Assembly: GCF_001949145.1 (NCBI RefSeq)
Contig: NW_019091486.1
Location: 180,006 to 241,695, forward strand
DNA: 61,690 bases
Source of the DNA: Acanthaster planci
Taxonomy: Eukaryota; Echinodermata; Asteroidea; Valvatida; Acanthasteridae
Direction of reading: 5' to 3'
The notes below the pieces were generated by a model. The model did no database searches. It was not told the DNA's origin and saw only the letters and a program-made list of their open reading frames with translations. Below are positions 23,736-36,000 of the stretch, in pieces. Position numbers and translations under genes: made by a program. Within the stretch, counting starts at the first letter, position 1. The number at the start of each line of letters is the position of its first letter.

Positions 23736-26700
23736 ATTCGCAGCAGTTGCGTCGTCTCAGATGTGTTCTTCATGCCAAATCGTGGTACATATTAAACTGA
23801 GGAAAGTGGGTCAGATGCAACCTGTGTTATTTTCTTTACTGCAGTTTTTGGCTGCTTGTAAAATGTTCTGGGTAGAACGAAGTGTCTTCGACTGTCACAC
23901 TATGTAGTGAGCTAGATCCAGTACACAGTGGTTATAAACGGCCATGTTCTCAAAAGAATCTTGCACTTGTGACAAGGTTATAAGGGTTTTAGGTGCATGT
24001 CTAAAACAATGGCGACGGCGAAGTACCACTTTGAAATATTTTTTCCCGTTGAGTCCCCCCTGGGCTTCCGTATTTCACGGCTTATGACATAAATGATGAC
24101 GGATTTAACGCTTTGGAAGTTTTTGTCCAACGTTCTACCGTCAGATTTTTTATACCTTTATTTCATCAACTTGGTATTAATCAAGAGCCTGTGGGTATAG
24201 ACCAAGGCAGTTTTTTTCTATCCCGTATTTTAATAACAAAGTAAAGCTGCGAAGCCGTTCTAAATCTTTGTGCAGCCAAGTCCTCATGTACCCCCATAAT
24301 ATTTTCACTCAAGATAATTAAGTCCCCATTATAAGTCGCGAGTATACTCTAAGTATTCACGTTTTTGGTTGTAAACGGTACTGACAACACGTTGCTGACT
24401 GGTTACCTTTGATTGCACATACCTCTTGAGCCGGTGTTCTATTCAGGCAAGTAGTAATGTCAAGGACCTACACAATGCAAGTTTCTACGACAGCCATCAC
24501 AAATACATCTGTGTGCTTGACCTTACTGACAGTTTCCTATTTTAAAATGTGTTTTGGTGCATTTTCGCTTTTTTGTAGTTATGCGAGTTGCCATATTAAT
24601 CAGCAAAAATTTACTATCGCTCCGTGTCGAAAACCTAGATGTTGCACTAACACGTGCGCAGAAACTACTGCCATTGTTCATGTCTCGCTGTTCTTCGGGG
24701 GGGGGATATCATAATTTGGTCAATACATGGCAGTGAGTATACTGGAAGACTCTTTGACCCAATTTCAGTCAGATTCCCCAGCGTAGTGTATTCATTTGAA
24801 AACGTTCAATTAAAAAAAAAACAAACAGACTCTAGTCTATGATTTCATTCCATCCCCTCCCAAAAAAAATCATCTGGTACCATCCCATTAATCAAGGTTT
24901 TAAAAATAAATAAAATACGTTCAGGAATACGACTGAAATTGGGTCTTTCGCGAATATGGTTTATCTGCTGTTCCGATAGAAAAACCCATGCACCCATGTC
25001 ATCAGCAAATGACATCGGAGGAACAGAGCCCCGCAGTTGTCCCAACAAGCGCAGGTTTCAGATAGGCATCTTTCAATGCACCCAACGCCCCGAAGATGTC
25101 GCATAGGTTGAGTTCGGACGGCCTGTTCTTTTCATGGGTTTCTAGTTCTCGCGCTCGAACGGCAGGAACGCGACTCAAGAACACTGTTCTCGGAACAGGA
25201 TCACACACCACCTCTTCGTCAGGATTTTACAGGAACACACGGAAAAACTCGTGAGATTTTGATGTTTGAACAGCTGCAAAAACTAGAGAGATGGCTTCCA
25301 AAGCCAGAGACAATGGGAAGTATTGCAAAATTAACATTAATTATTTTCCGTAACACAGAAATGAATTTTCCTATTTATACAGAAAAGAATTCAGCCCATC
25401 CAAACATTAACTCTCGAATAACGGCTACATGGACGCCCCATGTTGCATATGTGTTGCTTGTCACTAACTACAGCGATAACCGGTTGTTTGTTCCCGGCGT
25501 TCGAGTGGCTGACCCCCGAACAACAAATCGAGCTGTTCGTGAACAGACGGGAACATGCCGCCCGAACTCGGCCATAATGTTCACACGATAAAGAACAGCA
25601 TCAAGTCCTATAAACTTGTGTCTTAGAGGAATTCATTGCATGGATCTTTTAAATGTGGTTAATTCATGCGTGTTGGACGTCTCTCTCGACACTACTGCCC
25701 TAAACGAAGACACTAAGCTGAAGATAATTCTGCGTAGTACAAAACAAAATACTTGTATCAAGCTTTTCTTGAATAAATTGGTTGATTGTTTTACTGCTTA
25801 ATTAAAACTTGTAAAAGGCCAAAGCTTTGCCAATTGTTAATGTATTACTACATCTGAAATGTATAAGATGTTGCTTCTGTTTAGAACACTTCCAAATTAA
25901 AGGAAATAGCGAACAACCAGCCTAATAGCACTGTGTGTTGTTATGTACACCTTTAAAGCAGGACGTGTCCTCGATTTGGAACGGAACTGAAACTAATGTT
26001 TTACTAACGTAGGTGTCTTTGTGAATACTTCCTTGAGTGACCTCATCGAAACAGATAAGTTCTAGGCACACTATGGGGATAGCACTGGACTCCAGAATTT
26101 CCAATTAAAAAAAGTCTACGCGTATGTTAATCAATAACAGCCTCCCAACATGTCGCAAAACAAGAGAAGAAGTAGTGTTTTTGGCCACACATGACAAATA
26201 TTTGAATTTCGGATATCTAAATTTGGTTTCGATTCAGTGCTTTTCTGAAATTAAAAAAAAGTAGTCGGCCGTCTTTGGTTGTCCACTCTGTCAGTCTTGT
26301 GTTCGTTTTCTTTGTTTGTTAAAGATCCGGCAAAGGTGAATGGTCAGAGCCTGTACATTTTTGACTCGGGAATATTTCTGCGAAAGAAAGGTCTGTTACC
26401 TTGGTGATCCGCACGTCGATAGAATAGATGGGGTTCATATACATGTTTTCGTATTATTTATAAATAAAGAAACGCTATATAAAGAAACAGTTTCAAACAT
26501 CGCTCCTGCTGATAACCGCTACCTTGAGCCACAGTTCATCAGGTGATATGAAACGCAGGGCATTGCTCATGTTGCGTTACTGCGCCGTGTCTAAAGATCG
26601 TCTCCTCTCTTACTTCACCCCACAAATCCGGATGGTGGTTTACAAACAGCTTATATTCCCACAGTGAACTGTTTTATGTCTCTCTGTCCGTTTTTCTGGC

Positions 26701-29700
26701 AATAGAACATTACCGAAAGGTGTGGACGATATTCCGAGCAATTACGTCATGCGTTGAGTTATGAATTGTGGTTTGATTGAAAGACGAATGAATGAGAGTT
26801 TGCAGATCAACGCAATGATGTCATCAGATAATGCACTTTTGCAACACTTATTTTATTAAAGTTAATTTGATTGACTAAAAACTAACAGGGAAATCAGTGC
26901 TATCAATATCCAAAATGTCGTTAGCGTTTTTTTTCCTTACGATTTGTTATTTTCAGCACTGCATTTGGTCAGTATTTTGCACCGTATGCTTCATGTCCGA
27001 GGCAAGCGCTCCAGAGAGCGCCCTCTTGTCACAATCTTGTTGTCGTGTGCATTGTTTAAAAGGGGGCGCTACCGTGAATCTTCATCAACGATAATAGATT
27101 GTGTTAGCGTTGCAAAGCGCCATCAGCTCCTGAATAAATACTATTATCGAATGGAGCCACTGAAAACAAAACGCTTTCTGGAATAGTAAGCCTGACGCGT
27201 TCTACCAAATATACTCAATTTTAAGCTTTAATCCAGCTGGGGAATATCTTGTCAAAAATGCCGATTTTGCACGGGAACCCATCCACGAAATGTACCCAAA
27301 AGTACTAAGCACTGCCCTCTAATCATCACCGATCGAGCTTGGCCCTACCCGTACAAGGCAGTATAAACATAAAATTCACTAAATATTGCAGATTCTTTCC
27401 AGGTGTTTTTGTTTCAGTTTGATTTGATGAAGGTGGCGTTTACTGTTTATTTTAATAGGCACAAGTTGCATATCAAAGGAAGTCATTCATTCAGGAATTG
27501 TTTTATTAAGTGACATATCGGACAAATGCAGATAAAGTGATGAAAACAAAAGTTCTGCATTGTATGAAAACTGATATAAGAATGTATAAGAGAAAAAATA
27601 TCTTGTATGTCCTGCAGTCAGAAACATTTTCTGACAAATTTACAAGACTTTCTAGTCTTACGTTTTTTAGCATCCTTACCCTAATAAGCCTTTTCCTTGC
27701 TATTCAGAGTGGCATATATACGGTTTTTGACTGGGGGTGAAGTAACTTCCGCGTTTCCCGTCCCCTTTTACCGCCTGATGGCGGGATACTCATCTGTTCG
27801 TAATTTTTTTTTAAGCAGGCCGTGGTCGCGGGCCTGTCCGAGGGAGGGGGTTTCCGCTGAGATGTTCCTACAAGTGATCGCTCATCTCCTTGTAGCTCTT
27901 CACGAAACGACCATCACTTCGTGACAAGGCTGACAGTATTGATGGCACGCTGGCCTGAGAATGCACGCCAGCAACGTATGCAACCGAACCGCAAAACGCC
28001 AGTTTTTCAAACAATACGCCAGGGAGTCTGCTCACACCGCGTTCTGAATAAAATATGCAAACGATTACAATGTAATATTTAGAGACATGGCAAAGCCTGT
28101 ACGAGTACAAGTTTGGTATGAATAAAATGACGCCTTTGTGTGAGCCAAGGGTTCCTGCTCTGATAGGTACCGGCTGACAGCGCTGGATTAGAGCGCTAGA
28201 ATATTCCACTTTAGGGTTAAAGGTATTTATTCGTTGTTTTATTCGCCAATTGGAAAGGGTTATCAATTTAGAAGTATTGTTCTTTTTTCCCTTCCTATCT
28301 GAAGAGTGTCAAGGACCATAGCGTCTGGCCTCAAGCCTAACGAATGCCACGAAAGGCTATTTCAAGATGTTATCAAATTCTAAGACCCCTCAAAATTGCT
28401 CCCTCCCTCAAGACTGTTTTGTTCTTCACCCCCTCCTGCGGTTTCAGTGGAATAGTCCAACTATGGTCTAAATATGTCGCGTCCGGTGGCAGTTTTCGAG
28501 GCGAAGCGAATCCCCAACACTGCTCCCAAAATTTGAACCGATTCTGTTCCTCTGGTGATCACAGAATTAGTGGCGCTTTAACTTCACCTTGTATTTTGGA
28601 AATAACCAAAGCTCTTCCGGAATATTCATCGATCTCGTGCAATAAAAAGAAAGGGAAATGCAAGAACAAGTCCTACAGGGAATTGATAGGTGCTTCCTTT
28701 GCCACGTCACAGTGGTACGTTAAGCCAAAGTCTGGCTGACAAAGTTGGGGTTGAAGGTAGTGTCAAAACAAAAAAGTAACGGAGGTTTTGATAATCTGAC
28801 GCAGTTGTAAAGGGATCGTGTTCTAAATACCGGAGCACTTTCCACTCCATTCCTCAAGGAATGTGCATGTTTAGGCAAATGAATAAAACTTTAGACAGCC
28901 ATCAGAAAAAAAAAACTAGATGCTTCTAAACGTGGTCCAAAGCGTTACAGACCTATATTTCCTAGTACACGTCCATTTTCTCATGGAAGTGAGTGGTGCA
29001 CGATTTATCACAACCAAACGAGCGCACTTTCGTAATTAATTCGTGTTAGGTCTATTTTGACCGCAAAAGAATTTTTTTTTTTAATTCAGATCGCCCTCAC
29101 AGGGCATTCTAGGGTCAGGGTTGGGCTAAGGGTGGGGCAAAAATATATTTCTTTTTCAATCCCACCAGGAGGAAGTTCAATGTCCAAAATAATGGTGCCT
29201 TCAATTCCTCAGGCAAGAAAAAAAGAAAAACCCCCAAAATTAAAAACAAACAAACACCCCAACAAACAAAAGAAATGAAAAACGGACTTCCTCCCACTAT
29301 GCGTTGTAGGCGTACAGCGGCAGAGCAGCGACCCAAGGTAGTTGCCGCTGTGTCCGAGGTAGACCTGTCACACTACGCGGGTGTTTTAAACCCATTGCCG
29401 CAGATTTCTTGTTTGTGACTTTTAAGGGCCAATAACAATCCTTACGCCATACTACTCTGGGTTTTTGTACAGGAGAACGACTTGAATGTCTGGTGCCCAC
29501 CTTCACGGCAATATTAAAAAGACGAAACTGGAAAGAACTTGTAACCCTCTGTCAGTATGTGTTAAGATTGATTGTCGACGGCGTTGTCCTATGAATTAAA
29601 TACCGACCCCGGAGGCTGGGAAGCAGGAGTCAGCTGACATGATGGAGAGCATTACAAGGCTACTTAACACCCTGACATCAGCCGTCATATAAGCCGAGGG

Positions 29701-30004
29701 GGCCGCTCTGGTGACTAGTGAAACCACAGGGCACGGACACGTAAGAAGCAGAAACACCTCTCTCCTCGGGTGATTATTCTTCAATGCGAGAACTTGCCCT
29801 GCGGTCTGGTCTGATATCGCCGTGTGTCCAGAGGGTTGCCCATTTCAGCACCAGACTGCCCCGGGATACGGCGGGCCCGGACGCGGACCGAAATCGACAC
29901 CCGTGACGGTGCCTTTGATGCTCAGACACTTTGGCTGAGTTCTCTCCGGTCAGCCTTGCGACCCTGATCGGCCTCACTGACACCGTATCCACCCGTCCTT
30001 CCGG
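23736..30004. other. Intergenic stretch, no gene seen
   Basis: About 6.3 kb between the family cluster and the Ig/FN3 gene. It holds only short open frames without splice support, domains or homology to the neighbours. The last few hundred bases (about 29600-30004) are GC-rich and probably hold the promoter and 5' leader of the Ig/FN3 gene. Confidence 0.55.
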
Positions 30005-30065
30005 ATGGATCGCCGGGCGAGCTTTGCCGCTGCAGCTGTGGCCATGCTTATGTGTCTCGCCATCG
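30005..30065 (+). CDS. Ig/FN3 gene exon 1: signal peptide
   Basis: ATG opens MDRRASFAAAAVAMLMCLAI, a typical basic-then-hydrophobic signal peptide. The exon ends after the first base of a glutamate codon at a GTGAGT donor, so the intron is phase 1 and matches exon 2. The preceding 100 bases are GC-rich, as expected of a promoter or leader. Confidence 0.8.
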
Positions 30066-33000
30066 GTGAGTGCATTGCTGAAGTATCACACATTTTAATA
30101 TGTGTCTAACGTTAATGGGGTGTTGCTGTTGACAATGACTGTAGGCCCACTTGGATCATTTTCATTTGCTCTGTTGAAGACCGGTGCTAATGTTTCAGGC
30201 AACTAAAATTTGAAGTGCCATTCTCAATGCATTATACCAACAGTTGTACTGTTCACAAGGTAAATTTGCTTGAAGAAAACTCGCTAATCACACACTGTTG
30301 TAAAATAACCATTCTCCAATGGATTGGCGTCTCAGACGAAAGCAAAAGATATTAAATGCACGGTAAAAACAAAAGTGTTAATATTTTTATGCCTTTTAAA
30401 CGCCTTACCTTATGAACGTGTTCTGGTTTTAATAGTCAGAAGCTGAACATGTTCTGGTATTTATTTAAGCGTGTTGATGTGTAAATACATTTAGACACAA
30501 TGACACATTTGGTGTTAATTACGAGACCACAATAGCAATCGATTTGAGTTTTTTTGTGCATTTGCTTCTTCCAGCTTCGAAGGCGTATGGCGCTATATCG
30601 AGACGTGTCTAAGCAACATGGTTCACCAGTCACCAACTTTCTTTTCGAAGCCCACTGTGCAACAAATGAACGATCTTTCGGCCAAAACTGTGTTGTTCCT
30701 GTTAATCTGGAACACCATTTTACAGAAACCACGCGGCAAAGTGTTTTGTATATATAGAGGTTGTCAATTTCAGAACAACAGTGTTATCTCACGCTCGATT
30801 GGTTGAAAATTCCTAATGGCAGATTTCCGATTCGTGTGGGCAGTTATCTGCTTATCCTGATGTTAAAACCGGCTCATTTGGGTTGCACGTACTGAGCCAA
30901 CAAAACACCTTCGGTGGATTTTGAAACAGAATAGAGTTTTTTGTTGGAATCTTTGGTAACTCTAGTCCTTTGCGTACTGATCTTGTGATTCACAGTGAAA
31001 CCTAGCTTTGCTGCGTTTCTGCGTACTCGGAAGACCTGTCCTCTCTTTATTAGGCCTATGTTTTTTATAATTGTGCAAGTGCTATCCCGTCCCAAGTGGT
31101 TAATTGTGAATTTTTGTTTTCTCTTGAACTCTCTTGATTTTCCAACGTCTCAAACTGTAGTGTTTCTTGTCACTTATCCTATCGTGGCTTATCATAATTT
31201 CCTGTGACCATCATGCCTGTTTTCCAACGTAGTATGACCATACATTTGCAGATTTCCCTCCTGTGTCTCGTCCAAAACTGATACGGAAAAATAGGACTTG
31301 TGTAAAGAGGGAATAATTTTTCATTAGGTGGGCTAAACTACTCTGTTTCAATCCAAAAAAGGCAAGTTAAACAGGCGCCAGATCCCAAGACGGCTCCTTA
31401 GCAGACTGGAATAAAACCAACCCAATAAAGTTTGGTGTATTTTTAAATAGCTCTTTGAACGAGCAAGAATTTTAATAAAACATTAGTTTGCAACAAATAG
31501 TCCAACGATTTAATACGTCAATTTTTCTTCATAAGTTGTGAAGCGATCTTTTAGCCGTATGGTAGATGTGAAAAAAAAATTTCGGTATGTGGCAAACTGG
31601 CGCGAGGCGAGTGTTGCGGGATGCGAGGCAAAAACACAGCAGAGCCGGTTGTGGTGAACATTTGACTGGGAAATGCAAGCTTTTTTGTTATGGTGAGCAT
31701 TCTATACTCGACAATAACGATTGTCGTGCACGGGAGTTGAAGTCCATAAAACAGAGGTCAAAATTTCGATGAAGCTGGGGAGCGTTGAAAACGTGTTTAT
31801 CTTTATCATGTGCTAAAACCTACCGACGTGACGGGCTTTCGACCAACAGTAATCGGTATCAACTCTCTGAGGTATTTGTTAATGAGAAATAATTCCCAGT
31901 GAAATTAACGGACTTTCACAATCATACCAGTTTAAAATGTGTAAGTTTGTGCCTTAACCCGAAAATAACAATTCACATCTCCAAAGATACTACATGTTTA
32001 TCGCCTTGACATTACTATGAAATCTTTCTGGCCGTACAAAAAAAAAATTGTAATATGCATTTCCCATAACGGTTTTTAGAGTAGAAGAATCGTCCAGGAA
32101 AATGGTCAATATGCTTATTGGTACGCAACTCCCCAGCTCTGCACGATTTATAAATAATGCATATCATCGTATGCATCTTTAATTTTCTGGGACGTCCTTA
32201 ACACATGGCGACAAAAAAATAAGTAGATGAAGTCGAGCGATCGAGATAAATCAAATAGATTTTCACACCCTGTAAATCACGTCCACCAGGTCGCTGAGCC
32301 GGGCTCCACAGCATCCCTTGCCCGATGATACGGACGGATAGGCACGGTGCGTCACAACGATGTGCCAAGAGGTGATCAGCGGGCGACGGCGCATGGGAAG
32401 ATAGATCAAGCTCCCCCGGGCAGGTTTAGTAGGGGAAGACCAGGGGCTTGAAGTTGGCAGGACCTAGTGGGGCAAGGTTGTTCAACCCCCGGTGCTCGAT
32501 TCCTCTAATCCAGCACGGGCTTGTCTGTGGGGTGGCTTTGCTGTGACACGTCACAAAATAATGGGAATTAGGGCGAAACTCAGGAAAGTAATGAAGTGTT
32601 AACAGAATTTGAAAACCAATCCAGATGTGTTTGTTTACTGAACATGTATTCTTTTCCCAAGGTGCGCTAATTTAGAGGTTAAACACTGGTTTCCATTATG
32701 GCCAGGCCAGGCAGGCATAACACCACAGGTTTAACACTACATAGGCTTATCAACATACGGCATACAAAAACGCGGATGCAATAACCATCTGGCTAATACT
32801 AAACAGACCGAGCTTCTGCATTTGGGGAAACACGCGCGAACCCCTCCGAAACAGTCTCCGGGAAATAAACATCTGGCTCTTCAACGATTACGGCAACCAC
32901 CCGAGAAACTTTCGCGTCAACACGTACAAATCTTCCAAATCGGGTTATTGTGATATTCGGGACATAAGCCACTACCTTAGCCGGTAAAGCAATTATTATT

Positions 33001-36000
33001 AGTTATTTGTGGTAAGGGATTCCCTCTAAGGGTCCTGAGCACCTTAGCCCGGAAGCTTAAAGAGATCTGTACAGGGGAGACAATGAGAAGCAGTTACAGT
33101 TTTAAAGGTGGGAGGAAAATCCCTGAGGAATATTCTGGGTAAAACCCACGAAATCCGTAGGGACTGAAAATCCAATCCACATGTGGACCGAGCCTGGATT
33201 CGAACCCGAACCGCAGAGGTGGAAGGCGATGAAAGAACCACTACGCCAACCGGACTCCTCAATTGGTATGAGTGTATTTTTTTTACACCATGATGTGACG
33301 AACATATGTTTGTCCGTTTCCCCCTTTTGTACAGAGGCCGATTCGACAGAGGCCGATTTAACTTACATCGTGATTGGCTCAACAACTTTCACACTAACAG
33401 AGCGGGTCCAGAAATGCTTGGAGACGCTTGGACTCAGCAATAGCAACAGCACAAACCCTGGCGGCTATTTGCGCAAATGCCTTCGCAAACTCAGTACCAC
33501 GACCCGTGGTAAGGACTTCTTTAGACCAGGAACTGTGTTTTGTACTCTCTAAAGGCAAACGAGTGAAACACTCATTCTCACAAAGAGCGGGTCCCTGATA
33601 AATCCACTCCAAAAGAGTGAAAACAGCTTTTAAATGGATGAAACCACTCCAAAGGTGTGAAAACCACTCTAAAAGAGGAGCCATATCAAGGAACATTGAC
33701 TCTTTTTCGAGTTGTCCTTCATAATTATGGGTCCTTGGAGGACCTGAGAGTTCACTCCTTTGGAGGGGTTTCAATTTTGAGAGCGTTTTGTTTCTTTTGT
33801 TTTTATTTTTTATTTTCTTTTGGAATGCTTAGTGGTTTTCACGCTTTTGGAGTGGATTCATGAGGTCCTTGGGAGTGGTTTCACTTTTGCGTGTGTAGAG
33901 TTTGTTTCTNNNNNNNNNNNNNNNNNNNNNNNNNNNNNNNNNNNNNNNNNNNNNNNNNNNNNNNNNNNNNNNNGCAGGCAAATACACACTTCAGTGTGTG
34001 TGTGGGTGTGTTCACTTGGTTTTTTTTTAAGACGGGAGGATGAAGAATAGTTTCACTGGTCGTTCAAATGGAATGTCCTCGGAGAGTAGCTGGATTTACC
34101 ACTGGTCTGGGGCACTTTGTGTTCAGGAGTTGACTTCCAAGACTTTGTTTGCAACAATACGTTTGCTATGGTGGCACTTCAAAATAGAAACGTAAGGACC
34201 GACCAAAAGGCTGTCGCATATTCCCTTTCATAAATGTCGAAGTCAAAACAAGTTTTAAAATAATTTTAAAAAGTCATCAATTCCATTCAAATTAGTTAAC
34301 TTCCCATTCCCCTAAGCACTCCCCTCCATATGTGGATTTTCGCTCGCATAGAGTGTACTGTGCGTGGTGACTCACAGCCAACCACTGCTTTATCTACTGT
34401 TCAAACTGGCCGCGTGGCCTGCTCTCGATCAATGGGTCCTCGGAAGTTAGAAGCCCTATTCCACATAGCTGCTTAGCACAGAAATATGCATAGCTCATGG
34501 ACCTTCTGCTTAGTCAATGTAGGTCACAACCTTATTGTCATACACTCGCGACTGTTTCCGATTTGTTAAAAATATATTTTTTGCTTACTGCAGAGAAATA
34601 TGCTAAGCAGTATGGGTCCTGGACTTAATTTTGTGGAAATATCACGCGAGAGATTTTGTTAATCAGCATCATTATGTGCTGGCAAAAAGGGAGCAAAGAA
34701 CCAACTCGATACCGATGCCCATCATAAGAAAACAACCTAAGGCCTCTTTTCATTTGCGCATGTTTGGTGAGCCTTGTCTCCCTCACTGTCCATTGACATT
34801 GTACATAGGGCAAACGGAGGGACCCAAAACGCGCGTAACTTTGGATGGTCCCAGTCGGTTACCTTTATTTTTATTTATTTTGTTAGTTATTTATGTCTTT
34901 CGTTCAAGAAACTTGCAAGCTTGCCTCCCCAATGTAGACTGCCATAGGCCTAATCAGTCCAACAGACTGTATTCATGTGTCAGCCATCTTGAATTGAAAG
35001 TGAGGTAAAACTTTTTTTTTATTATCGGAAGCTGGGAGTAAAACCAGGAGGCACGAAATACAAATCCATGTCGGTTTTTGTTCAGAGTAATGTTCGCTTT
35101 AAGCCGCATAAAAAACAAATGAGGTTTGTAACTCAAAATAATCTAGCATTACCCCATTTACCAGATAACCTTGAACTAGAAGGATTCAGGGAACAAGGTA
35201 AAAATTTCTTTCGCGTAAATAAGGTCTATTTTTTTTTGCTAAGCTCCCAACGAGACTTACTTCATCAACGCGGCCAGGGAAACTCTCGTAGCTGAGGAAG
35301 GAAGCACGGCCGTGCTACGCTGCGAGATCGTCAACCTGGGCAGGAAACGCGTCTTTTGGTGGCGTGGACAGACTACACGTAAGTAGAGATTACTGTAGAT
35401 GCTTACATAATGTTCTCATTTATCGAATCAGTATAACACCGTGTAGGGAAAAGATATGCTGGGGTGTTTTGCACACCCCCCCTCCCGAGACAATGTTTAT
35501 CGCGAGTTTCAAGTTGTATAAGTGGTTTGTTTACGAATGGTTAGTCGCACTTTCAGGTTTTAACAACGCGCACGTTCAGGTTGAGACGTACATCACCTGG
35601 CTTCACCTTTACAGCTCGTATGAGCCGAACGACTCGTGATCCCTGCGTACCTTGGTTAGGGCACATGCTCACCTTTCAGACTCCACAGTGTGCGGGTTAA
35701 AACGCATATGGTTACAACGTCATGTGTACCATCTACAAGGCATTTGCCTTGACACCCGTACGTGAATCAGGCGAGAGAGGGAGCATATATCACTGTATGC
35801 ACACGGTGCAGGAGTCTTCATGTTCGACGTCAGGCATCCACACAGCTACCATATTTCATGACGAGTACAGTGTGATTTAAGTACGTTTTTCCCCTTGAGG
35901 TAAACTATATAGGTAGATTTCCTACTGTATTCGTTCGGGGAATGTAACCCAGTTTCCCATATCCATGCAGTGAGAAACAGCAGTTCCCGGACAACGTGTG

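Noticed and set aside
25259-25591. 110-codon open frame
   Set aside because: No similarity to anything I recognise and no signal peptide or splice context; most likely chance.
27868-28739. Open frames of about 130 codons on both strands
   Set aside because: Composition is not protein-like, there are no recognisable motifs, and no splice context suggests an exon.
33196-33248. tRNA-like A and B boxes as a functional tRNA gene
   Set aside because: No cloverleaf can be closed and the boxes sit at the head of a repeat also found at 59892-60165, so it is a SINE.
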